Below, piece after piece: positions 33,361 through 41,019 of a DNA stretch of 64,000 nt. The translations under genes and the position numbers were made by a program. The DNA comes from Paenibacillus sp. CF384 (GTDB lineage Bacteria > Bacillota > Bacilli > Paenibacillales > Paenibacillaceae). Within the stretch, counting starts at the first letter, position 1, and each line of letters begins with the position of its first letter. The stretch lies in the NCBI RefSeq assembly GCF_900106745.1, contig NZ_FNNV01000016.1, positions 123,472-187,471 on the forward strand, read 5' to 3'. The notes under the pieces are model-generated. The model was not told the DNA's origin and did no database searches. It worked only from the letters and a program-made list of their open reading frames with translations.

Positions 33361-33371
33361 AATGGCAATAA

Positions 33372-33412
33372 AGAAGGCCGGGATCTCCTTAAGCGGAGAA
33401 TTCCCGGCCTTT
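33372..33412. terminator. Bidirectional terminator between DUF975 copy 2 and the MFS gene
   Basis: AAGGCCGGGATCTCC pairs with GGAGAATTCCCGGCCTT around TTAAGC, T-rich on both strands. Confidence 0.88.
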
Positions 33413-33421
33413 TGTCGTTCC

Positions 33422-34918
33422 TTAATCTACATCGGCAAAATCAGTGAAGTCCGTGCGTGCAGCGACAGGCTCTTCATGCGGCTTTGCCTTGCGAATGAAG
33501 AACGCCAGAACGAGTGCGGCCACGGTCAGCCAAGTTGCAACGATGAAGGAATGATTGATGCCGTAGATCATCGCCGTTTGCGTGACTTCTGCCATTTTGG
33601 TTTGGTCGGTCGTATCGACATTGCCCGCAATGATGAGCTCCTTGGCGTGAGACGCCGATTTGTTCGTCATGAGTGTGACCAGAATCGCGGTGCCGAGTGC
33701 GCCGGAGACGTTACGAAGCGTCTGCGACATCGCCGAACCGTGAGCGTTCAGGCGGCGCGGCAGCTGGTTCATGCCGGCTGTCTGGATGGGCATCATGAGC
33801 ATCGACATCCCGAACATCCGCAGCGTATAGATCAGCATCATGTGATTATAAGTGGTGTCCGCCGTCAAATGACTGAATTCATAGGTTGTAATCGTCGTAA
33901 TGACAAGACCGACAACCGCCAGCCAGCGAGCACCGACTTTATCGAAGATCATCCCCGTGATCGGAGACATAATCCCCATTAGAATGGCTCCAGGAAGCAG
34001 CAGCAAACCGGAGTCCAGCGGGGAGAAGCCGCGGATGTTCTGCAGGAAGATCGGAAGCAGAATCATACCGGAGAACATGGCCATCGTGATGATCGCGTTG
34101 ATCAGTGTCGTCAAGGAGAACATCGGATATTTGAATACATTCAGATCAAGCAGCGGCTTCTCGGCTGTGAGTGATCGAATGACGAAGAGCAGTAAGGATA
34201 GCCCGCCTAATGCGAGACAGACAATAACGGTTGTGCTTCCCCAGCCGGCCGAGCCAGCGTCGCTAAAGCCGTACAAGAGTCCGCCGAAGCCGATGGTGGA
34301 TAGGACAACCCCAAGGGAATCGAGTTTAGGAAGACTGGTCTTAATAACATCCTTCATGAAGATGGCACCGATAATGACGGCCAAGATTGCTAGCGGCATG
34401 ATGATGTAGAACAGGACATGCCAGTTATAATGCTCGACGACCCAGCCGGACATCGTTGGGCCAATAGCCGGTGCAAATATCATCGCGATTCCCATCATCC
34501 CCATCGCTTTGCCGCGTTCTTCTACAGGGAAGATCGTGAGAATGACGACGGACATGAGCGGCATAAGGATGCCGGCGCCGACAGCCTGCACAAGGCGGCC
34601 GGAGAGCAATACGCCAAAGTCGCCTGAGAAGGCACATATGATGGTACCGACGGCGAATAATGACGAAGCCACCAAGAACAGCTTGCGCGTGGAGAACCGA
34701 TTGAACAAGAAGGCGCTGATCGGTACGAGAACGCCGTTTACGAGCATGTAGCCGTTGGACAGCCACTGAATCGTGCTCTCGTTTACGCCCAGGTCCTCCA
34801 TCATTTTGGGTAAAGCGACATTTAATACGGTTTGGCTGAGCAACGCTACGAATGCTGCGAGGAGCAGCGAGGCCATAATCGGACCTTTGCGCAGGGTTGA
34901 GCTTATCATGCTGGTCAT
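33422..34918 (-). CDS. DHA2 family (EmrB/QacA-type) MFS multidrug efflux transporter
   Basis: 498 residues, fourteen hydrophobic segments as in DHA2. N-terminal SQTVLNVALPKMMEDLGV with the D/E of TM1, then LSNGYMLVNGVLVPISAFL, GRLVQAVGAGILMP (motif C-like region) and AIGPTMSGWVVEHYNWHVLF. It exports drugs by proton antiport. ATG 34918 overlaps the stop of marR-like (ATGA) and has AGAGGATGG upstream, so the upstream 46 in-frame codons are rejected. It is the second gene of a marR-efflux operon. Confidence 0.92.
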   Translation of the reverse strand: MTSMISSTLRKGPIMASLLLAAFVALLSQTVLNVALPKMMEDLGVNESTIQWLSNGYMLVNGVLVPISAFLFNRFSTRKLFLVASSLFAVGTIICAFSGDFGVLLSGRLVQAVGAGILMPLMSVVILTIFPVEERGKAMGMMGIAMIFAPAIGPTMSGWVVEHYNWHVLFYIIMPLAILAVIIGAIFMKDVIKTSLPKLDSLGVVLSTIGFGGLLYGFSDAGSAGWGSTTVIVCLALGGLSLLLFVIRSLTAEKPLLDLNVFKYPMFSLTTLINAIITMAMFSGMILLPIFLQNIRGFSPLDSGLLLLPGAILMGIMSPITGMIFDKVGARWLAVVGLVITTITTYEFSHLTADTTYNHMMLIYTLRMFGMSMLMMPIQTAGMNQLPRRLNAHGSAMSQTLRNVSGALGTAILVTLMTNKSASHAKELIIAGNVDTTDQTKMAEVTQTAMIYGINHSFIVATWLTVAALVLAFFIRKAKPHEEPVAARTDFTDFADVD

Positions 34919-35364
34919 ATAGCACCATCCTCTTTCACTTTTCTTAAGATGCCTAAAATTTCGGTTTGGATACGTAGAAATTGGTGCTGATCCTCCTCGG
35001 ACAATTGAAGAAGAGGCTGGAACATCAGCGTACGAGTCTCGTTCGATTCTTCCCACAACGTTCGTCCTTTATCGGTAAGCGTGAGCGTCATGGCCCGTCG
35101 ATCTGCCTCGGTCCGCTCGCGGTATACAAGCTCATCACGCACCATGCGATCAATAATGCCGCTAGCCGTGCTGCTGCCAAGATTCAGCTTCTCGGCGAGC
35201 TCTGTCAGCTTAATCTCCGGATGCTCTCTCAAGATGCGAATGACGATGAGCTGGATCGGCGTAATCTGATGCTGCTGTGCGACTTTCTTCATCACATGGA
35301 AGAAGGCTTGATTCACTTCGCGGTAGCTATGAAAGATCTGAAGGATTCGCTGTTCATCATCCAT
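34915..35364 (-). CDS. MarR family repressor of the efflux operon
   Basis: 149 residues. Winged HTH centred on LTELAEKLNLGSSTASGIIDRMVRDELVYRER (~50-85), the wing TEADRRAMTLTLTDKG, and dimerising end helices. The ATG at 35364 has AGGAGG eight bases upstream, while the GTG at 35373 would directly abut that site. Two copies of a TTCGTATGCGAA palindrome lie just downstream of its -10, so it very likely represses its own operon and responds to a phenolic or drug ligand. Confidence 0.92.
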   Translation of the reverse strand: MDDEQRILQIFHSYREVNQAFFHVMKKVAQQHQITPIQLIVIRILREHPEIKLTELAEKLNLGSSTASGIIDRMVRDELVYRERTEADRRAMTLTLTDKGRTLWEESNETRTLMFQPLLQLSEEDQHQFLRIQTEILGILRKVKEDGAI

Positions 35365-35395
35365 GGAGGTCACCTCCTGCCTAGTTGCGAATTGC

Positions 35396-35452
35396 TTCGC
35401 ATACGAAATTTCGCATACGAAGTATTATGCTCCGATCTCAACTATATGTCAA
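35396..35452 (-). promoter_or_regulatory. Promoter with two tandem MarR operators
   Basis: Minus strand: TTGACA (35452-35447), 17 bases, CATAAT (35429-35424). Directly after it are two near-palindromes TTCGTATGCGAA at 35421-35410 and 35407-35396, 14 bases apart. The positions would block open-complex formation or elongation. Confidence 0.75.
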
Positions 35453-35470
35453 TATTGATATATAAAATAG

Positions 35471-35560
35471 AAAAAGGTACCTGATTAGGGTACCCTTTGT
35501 CCACGTAAAAAAAGACCCGCAAGAGGTCACTTGAATTCAAGTGTCCATCTTGCGGGTCTT
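35471..35560 (-). terminator. Double terminator after the nucleotidase gene
   Basis: AAGACCCGCAAGA pairs with TCTTGCGGGTCTT (35512-35560), enclosing the separate palindrome CACTTGAATTCAAGTG. A second stem, AAAGGGTACC/GGTACCTTT with TTTT (35499-35471 on the minus strand), follows. The nested palindrome is unusual for a terminator. Confidence 0.75.
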
Positions 35561-35575
35561 AGGCTTGCACGTTAA

Positions 35576-38146
35576 TTATTTGGTTGCGCTAGTCATGAGC
35601 AGATCGATTACTTTAGCTGCTTCTGCGCGCGTCGATGTTGCTTTCGGAACAAACGTATTGTTGCCGCGGCCATTCATAATGCCTTTGCTTGTAACGGCAT
35701 CCACGCTGGACTTCGCCCAAGTGCTGATCATGTCGCTGTCCGTGAAAGGAACAGCGGCTGCCGTTGCAGCTTCCGCTGCTTGAAGATCCAGGGCATTCTT
35801 AGCCATGACAGCCATTTGCTCGCGTGTGATGCTTGCTGCAGGAGCAAACAGATCGCTGCTGATGCCTTTAACCAAACCATTGCCGTAAGCTGCTGCTACT
35901 GCGTCAGCGTACCAGCTGCCAGCCGGAACGTCTTTGAACGATGCTGCAGTCGCGGTTGGTTTAAGACCCAATGCTTTCACAAGCATGCTTGCGAATTCAG
36001 CGCGCGTAACTTGTGCGTTCGGATCGAAGTCCGTTTCGTTCTTACCTTGAACGATTTGCTTAGCCGCTAAAAGCTGAATCGATGCGTAAGCCCAGTGCGA
36101 AGCAGGTACGTCACGGAACGTTTTGTTCAAGTTGATGGAGAAGACGCCGAAGCCTTTGTCATCTGTTTTGTCCAAGTAACGAATGTTGCTTGTTGCTTTC
36201 GCATAACCTTCTGCCTTCGGTGAAGAAGCGAACGTTACATTCACATCGCCGAAGATTGGCGCAATGGACCAGTTGTTGTCGATCGACGGGTTAATTTCTT
36301 TATTTTCCGTGATGTAATCCATCAGGATTTGGCGGTTCTCTTCGGTGGAATCAATGATATATTTGCTTCCTTTAACGCCTGGGAAGTTGCCGCCGCCGCT
36401 TGCACGGTAGTTGTTCGTTACAACGATAAAGTCTTGGTTCGGATCTACCGCTTTGCCTTTGTATTTCAGGTTGATGATACGGCTGGAATCCGCATTGTTA
36501 ACCGTGCCGTCTACTTTATATTTCGCCGGCTTCGTAACATCGACTTGATACGTTACGCCGTCAATGACGTCAAAGTTGTATACTGGGAAGCTGGCGTTCA
36601 GCAAAGCTTGCTCTTCTTTGACGGTCGGATTGATTTGATTAAACTTACCTGCCGACATTTCAAGCCATTCCTTGACAACAGAACCTTTAACCAGAATCGC
36701 CTTCATAGTGTTGTCGTAGAGGTAAAGGTCACCTGCACTCTTAATGGCAAGAGGACCTGCCTTAATTTCAGTGTACTCTTCTACGCCGTTGCGGCCTGCT
36801 TTAAACGGAGCGCCAACCGACAGAATCGGCGTATCTTTGTATTGCGGCAAATTGTCTTTCACATATTGTTCCACATACCACTTCTGCGCGTTCGTCACAA
36901 TTTGGACCGATGGATCATCTTGAACTAGGGCAAAATAGCTGTGAATCGGCGAAGTCGTCGTACCGATCGGGTTGTTCGCATAAGCAATTGTTGCATCGTG
37001 GTCCGCTTTAACAGCCGCTACGATTGCAGGATCTTCTTCAACGAGCGATTTCTTCGCTACTTTGTCATAGATGGATTTCGTGGAAGACTGGGAAGCCGCC
37101 ACTTTCCACTTGCCGTCTTGCTTCTCAAGCGTAAGATCGATGACGCCAAGGTCGCTGCCGCCGTAGCCGGCTTGTACAGCAGGAACGCCGTTGATTGTAC
37201 CTTTAGCGTTGTCTACGCCAGGCAATACTTTGCCAGAAGCGTCTTTGAACAGGGCATCAAGGGATTTCTCGTCCACTGCCGGGAATACCTTATGCGTGTG
37301 GGAGAACGTAATCGCATCGATGCCAGGCACTTTACTTAGCGGCAATACGGCATCTTCCGCCTTCACATGTGCTTGCGCGCTGCCGTTAAATCCGGTGTGA
37401 GCCATAGCGATAATGATATCCGCGCCTTCAGCCTTCATGACAGGAATGAATTTCTCAGCGGTTTCGACGATGTCCTTCGTGATGACATTGCCCTCAAGCG
37501 AAGCTTTGTCCCAGTCCATAATTTGCGGAGGCACAAAACCGATTACGCCGATCTTGAGCGTTTGCTCTTGGCCGGATTCGTCTTTGTACTTCTTCTCAAT
37601 GAGCTTGTAGGGCTCGAATTTGTTTACATCATTGTCAGGGTTGTTATCCTTATCATCTACATAGACGTTAGCTGAGATGTAAGGGAAGTTAGCGCCTTTG
37701 ATCGCTTGGTTCAGGTAATCAAGGCCGTAGTTGAACTCATGATTGCCGAGTGTAGCTACATCGTAGTTCATCAGATTCATCGCTTTGTACACCGGGTGAA
37801 TTTCGCCGGCTTTCAATGGAGCGACTTTCGCTTTGTACGTACCGAGCGGCGTGCCTTGAATCAGGTCACCGTTATCGACCAAGAACGTATTCGGGGATTG
37901 TTCACGAACTTGTTTGACCAGGTTCGCCGTTCTTGCTAAACCTACGGTTGGAGCTGCAGCATCCTTGTAGTAATCGTAGGACATCAAGTTCGTGTGAATG
38001 TCCGTTGTTTCCATAATGCTAAGCTTCAAAGTCGAAGCGCCTGCTGCTTCTGCGGAAACGATCCCGCTAAATGGTACTGCGAGCATTCCTACTGCTAATG
38101 TAGTTGCAACAAACTTGCCAGCTCGTTTCATCTCTCTGTTTCTCAT
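35576..38146 (-). CDS. SLH-anchored 2',3'-cyclic-nucleotide 2'-phosphodiesterase/3'-nucleotidase
   Basis: 856 residues. Signal peptide (~1-35), calcineurin-like metallophosphatase domain (~40-360) with ETTDIHTNL, DNGDLIQG, GNHEFNYG, MAHTGFN and FSHTHKVF (all metal-site motifs intact), 5'-nucleotidase C-terminal domain (~380-620) with NYRASGGGNFPG, then three SLH repeats (~670-856, VTRAEFASML, ITREQMAVMA, STRAEAAKVI). It breaks down RNA-derived 2',3'-cyclic nucleotides and nucleotides at the cell surface to recover phosphate and nucleosides. The ATG at 38146 is preceded by GGGGAGTGGAG. Confidence 0.92.
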   Translation of the reverse strand: MRNREMKRAGKFVATTLAVGMLAVPFSGIVSAEAAGASTLKLSIMETTDIHTNLMSYDYYKDAAAPTVGLARTANLVKQVREQSPNTFLVDNGDLIQGTPLGTYKAKVAPLKAGEIHPVYKAMNLMNYDVATLGNHEFNYGLDYLNQAIKGANFPYISANVYVDDKDNNPDNDVNKFEPYKLIEKKYKDESGQEQTLKIGVIGFVPPQIMDWDKASLEGNVITKDIVETAEKFIPVMKAEGADIIIAMAHTGFNGSAQAHVKAEDAVLPLSKVPGIDAITFSHTHKVFPAVDEKSLDALFKDASGKVLPGVDNAKGTINGVPAVQAGYGGSDLGVIDLTLEKQDGKWKVAASQSSTKSIYDKVAKKSLVEEDPAIVAAVKADHDATIAYANNPIGTTTSPIHSYFALVQDDPSVQIVTNAQKWYVEQYVKDNLPQYKDTPILSVGAPFKAGRNGVEEYTEIKAGPLAIKSAGDLYLYDNTMKAILVKGSVVKEWLEMSAGKFNQINPTVKEEQALLNASFPVYNFDVIDGVTYQVDVTKPAKYKVDGTVNNADSSRIINLKYKGKAVDPNQDFIVVTNNYRASGGGNFPGVKGSKYIIDSTEENRQILMDYITENKEINPSIDNNWSIAPIFGDVNVTFASSPKAEGYAKATSNIRYLDKTDDKGFGVFSINLNKTFRDVPASHWAYASIQLLAAKQIVQGKNETDFDPNAQVTRAEFASMLVKALGLKPTATAASFKDVPAGSWYADAVAAAYGNGLVKGISSDLFAPAASITREQMAVMAKNALDLQAAEAATAAAVPFTDSDMISTWAKSSVDAVTSKGIMNGRGNNTFVPKATSTRAEAAKVIDLLMTSATK

Positions 38147-38306
38147 GCTGCTCCACTCCCCTAGTAAGTTTGTTCAAAAATTATTGAATCGCTTCATGAA
38201 CCTCTCTTATCTTAGTTGAAGTCACGCGAAAAGACCACCGTAAAAAAATGTAATCGCCGATTGGCAAAAAGGTAAATGAAAGACAACGAGAGTCAACGAT
38301 TTCACG

Positions 38307-38440
38307 TTGTAGGCGTGCTTGCGCAGGCTCTATAATCGAGATAGGAAACGAACGCCAAACCTACATAGCCGCCGAGATTTGATCACTCCTGTCCATCTGA
38401 GGATAGGAGTTTTTTTTGGGGTAAGCGGAATGATCAAATC
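38307..38440 (+). promoter_or_regulatory. Promoter and structured leader with internal terminator before the DUF2961 gene
   Basis: TTGTAG (38307), 18 bases, TATAAT (38331). The transcript meets ACTCCTGTCC...GGATAGGAGT plus eight T (38385-38417), a clear intrinsic terminator, only ~75 bases on. Ten-base perfect arms GATTTGATCA (38376) and TGATCAAATC (38431) enclose that terminator. The ribosome site and ATG of the next gene follow at 38466-38478. The rest of 38147-38306 shows only the nucleotidase promoter region. Confidence 0.5.
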
Positions 38441-38477
38441 GGATCATTTCTATTCTATCCATAGAGGAGCGATCATC

Positions 38478-39626
38478 ATGTCCATACTAGATGGCCTTTA
38501 CAAGCTTCATAGCGGCAGAAGAACAAAACGGATATCAAGCTATGACCGAGCGGGCTTCAACAAGGATTCCGTGCCGATCGGCGCGGGAGAGGTCCGGGAA
38601 ATAGCACGGATTGAAGGGTCGGGCATTATCCGCCATATCTGGATGACCATCAGCACGAGCGATCCTATGATTCGCCGGAATGCGGTGCTGCGCATGTACT
38701 GGGATGGGGAAACCAAGCCGAGCGTGGAATCGCCGATCGGGGATTTCTTCGGACAAGGCTGGGGCCAGTCCTATCCGTTTATGTCTTTGCCACTGGCTGC
38801 CGCTCCGCAAGGGGGCAGAGGGCTGAATTGTTATTTTCCGATGCCGTTCGGTCAAGGGGCTGTCATTACGGTGGAGAATGATTCGGACAAGCCGATGGAT
38901 GCTCTCTATTATTATGTGGATTATGAAGAGCATGACGAGCTTGGAGATGACGTCGGCAGATTCCACGCGCACTGGCGCCGCGAACTGACAGAAGCAGATC
39001 CGGAGGATGGCGAGAATGAGGGTTTGCTTGAGCTCGTACCGCTGAAGCCGACTTTGGATGACAAGAGCAATTACGTGTTTGCAGATATAGAAGGAAAGGG
39101 TCTTTTCGTCGGGCTGAATTACTTCGTCGATAACCCGAGTCCGATGTGGTACGGGGAAGGCGACGATATGTGGATGATCGACGGCGAAGAATGGCCGGGA
39201 TCGCTGCATGGCACGGGGACGGAGGATTATTTCAATACCGCGTGGTGTCCGAAGGAAGTGTTCATGCATCCGTATTTCGGCATTGCCAAGATCAATGAAG
39301 GGGAAACCGGGTTTCTCGGACGGACGCACTGCTATCGCTTCATGCTGGAGGATCCGGTGTATTTCGAGAAATCGCTGCGCGCGAGCATGGAACATGGTCA
39401 CGGAAACGTCCTGACGTTGGACTTGGCAACCGTTGCGTACTGGTATCAATCCGAACCGCATAAGCCTTATCCGAAGCTGCCTGATCGGGCCGGCAGGCAG
39501 AACATGCCGATGCTCAATTTGCATGATGTGCATTATTGGCGGCACGAATACCGCAAGGCGTTCGGCGGCGGAACGAAGCTGTGGGGCAACGAGTGGCGGA
39601 CGCAGCCACCGCAATCGCAAGGCTAA
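38478..39626 (+). CDS. DUF2961 family protein, putative glycan hydrolase
   Basis: 382 residues. Family-defining stretches: RISSYDRAGFNKDSVPIGAGE, RHIWMTISTSDPMIRRNAVLRMYWDGE, SPIGDFFGQGWG and GTGTEDYFNTAWCPKEVF. DUF2961 forms a double beta-jelly-roll and some members have been described as glycoside hydrolases acting on arabinan- or fructan-type polymers; which applies here cannot be told. No signal peptide, so it acts in the cytoplasm. GAGGAG precedes ATG 38478. First gene of the glycan locus. Confidence 0.88.
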   Translation: MSILDGLYKLHSGRRTKRISSYDRAGFNKDSVPIGAGEVREIARIEGSGIIRHIWMTISTSDPMIRRNAVLRMYWDGETKPSVESPIGDFFGQGWGQSYPFMSLPLAAAPQGGRGLNCYFPMPFGQGAVITVENDSDKPMDALYYYVDYEEHDELGDDVGRFHAHWRRELTEADPEDGENEGLLELVPLKPTLDDKSNYVFADIEGKGLFVGLNYFVDNPSPMWYGEGDDMWMIDGEEWPGSLHGTGTEDYFNTAWCPKEVFMHPYFGIAKINEGETGFLGRTHCYRFMLEDPVYFEKSLRASMEHGHGNVLTLDLATVAYWYQSEPHKPYPKLPDRAGRQNMPMLNLHDVHYWRHEYRKAFGGGTKLWGNEWRTQPPQSQG

Positions 39627-39651
39627 CCAAGTCGAAGGGGAGAAAAGAACG

Positions 39652-40980
39652 ATGCTAAAGATAGCTGAGAATAAACGTTTTCTGGTCAAAGAAGACGGTA
39701 CGCCTTTCTTCTATATGGCCGATACGGCATGGGAGCTGTTCCACCGGCTGGACCGTGAGCAGACCGCAACGTATCTGGAAACCCGTAAGGAACAGGGCTT
39801 CAACGTCGTACAAGCGGTCATTCTCTTCGAGCTTGAAGGTCTGGCCGAGCAGAACGCGTACGGCGAGGTGCCGCTGCTGCAGAATGAAGCAGGCAGCTTC
39901 GATCCGTCGCGTCCCGCGGAAATCGCGGATCGCTACGATTATTGGAAGCATATCGACTATGTCGTCGAGTATGCGGCATCGCTCGATCTCATGGTTGGCA
40001 TCGTGCCGACTTGGGGGGACAAAGTGCTGCTGGGCAATCCTTTTGCCAGGGGGCCGGAGATCTTCAACGTGGACAACGCGCGCGAATTTGGTCGGTATGT
40101 CGGTGCGAGGTACAAGGACAAGCCGAATATCGTTTGGATTCTCGGCGGCGACCGGAATCCGGATGAGCGAATAGCGGTATGGCGGGCGATGGCAGGCGGA
40201 TTGCGCGAAGGCGATGCGGGCAATCATCTGATTACGTACCATCCGATGGGCGGCTTCTCCTCCTCGATCTGGTTCCATCACGACGACTGGTGTGATTATC
40301 ACACGCATCAATCCGGACATTTCGGACGGCATCTGGCAAACTACAACCTAATCGCGAAGGACTATCATATTTATCCGCCCAAGCCGACGATCGATGGGGA
40401 ACCCCGTTATGAGGATCACTCCGTGAATTGGAACGAGGAGCTTGGTTTCTTCCTCGACTACGACGTTCGGCAGGCCGCATACTGGGCGGTCTTGGCGGGC
40501 GCCTTCGGCCATGTGTACGGCCATACGAGCGTGTGGCAATTCTATGAGCCCGGGCGTACCGCTTATAGCGGAGCGAAACTTCATTGGCAGGAGGCTTTGA
40601 GCCGCCCGGGCGCCGACCAGATGAAGCATGTGCGGGCGCTCTTCGAGTCTCGGCCTATGCTGGAGCTGGTGCCGGATCAAAGTTTAATCACGGATCAGCT
40701 CGAAGAGGCGAATCATATTCGGGCGGCAAGAGGGTGCGGTTATTTGTATGTTTATAGCGCGACCGGGCAGCCTTTCGAAGTGAATATGGGACGTATAACA
40801 GGCGACCGGGTTCGCGCCTATTGGTACGATCCGCGTACAGGCGAGACGCTGAGCGCGAGCGCACATGATCAGGAGATTCCGAACCATGGCCTAAGAGCGT
40901 TCGTGCCGCCCACTTCGGGAATTGGCGAGGACTGGGTCTTAATACTGGATGATGCTGCTGTAAACCGCGGAGAGCAGTAA
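39652..40980 (+). CDS. DUF4038 (GH140-like) glycosidase with collagen-binding-type C-terminal domain
   Basis: 442 residues. The N-terminal (beta/alpha)8-like DUF4038 domain (~1-350) has DTAWELFHRLDREQTATYLETRKEQGFNVVQAV and VWILGGDRNPDE; the C-terminal ~90 residues form the small beta domain often annotated as putative collagen-binding (GCGYLYVYSATGQPFEV). Characterised relatives in GH140 are apiosidases. No signal peptide. The ATG at 39652 follows GAAGGGGAG. 25 bases separate it from the DUF2961 gene and 39 from the GH127-like gene. Confidence 0.85.
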   Translation: MLKIAENKRFLVKEDGTPFFYMADTAWELFHRLDREQTATYLETRKEQGFNVVQAVILFELEGLAEQNAYGEVPLLQNEAGSFDPSRPAEIADRYDYWKHIDYVVEYAASLDLMVGIVPTWGDKVLLGNPFARGPEIFNVDNAREFGRYVGARYKDKPNIVWILGGDRNPDERIAVWRAMAGGLREGDAGNHLITYHPMGGFSSSIWFHHDDWCDYHTHQSGHFGRHLANYNLIAKDYHIYPPKPTIDGEPRYEDHSVNWNEELGFFLDYDVRQAAYWAVLAGAFGHVYGHTSVWQFYEPGRTAYSGAKLHWQEALSRPGADQMKHVRALFESRPMLELVPDQSLITDQLEEANHIRAARGCGYLYVYSATGQPFEVNMGRITGDRVRAYWYDPRTGETLSASAHDQEIPNHGLRAFVPPTSGIGEDWVLILDDAAVNRGEQ

Positions 40981-41019
40981 CTCGAACCGGAACAATACGA
41001 GGAGAGAAGGGGAATCGGG

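Noticed and set aside
38535..39689. 384-codon minus-strand frame over the DUF2961 gene
   Set aside because: Antisense shadow; the plus-strand product has clear family motifs.
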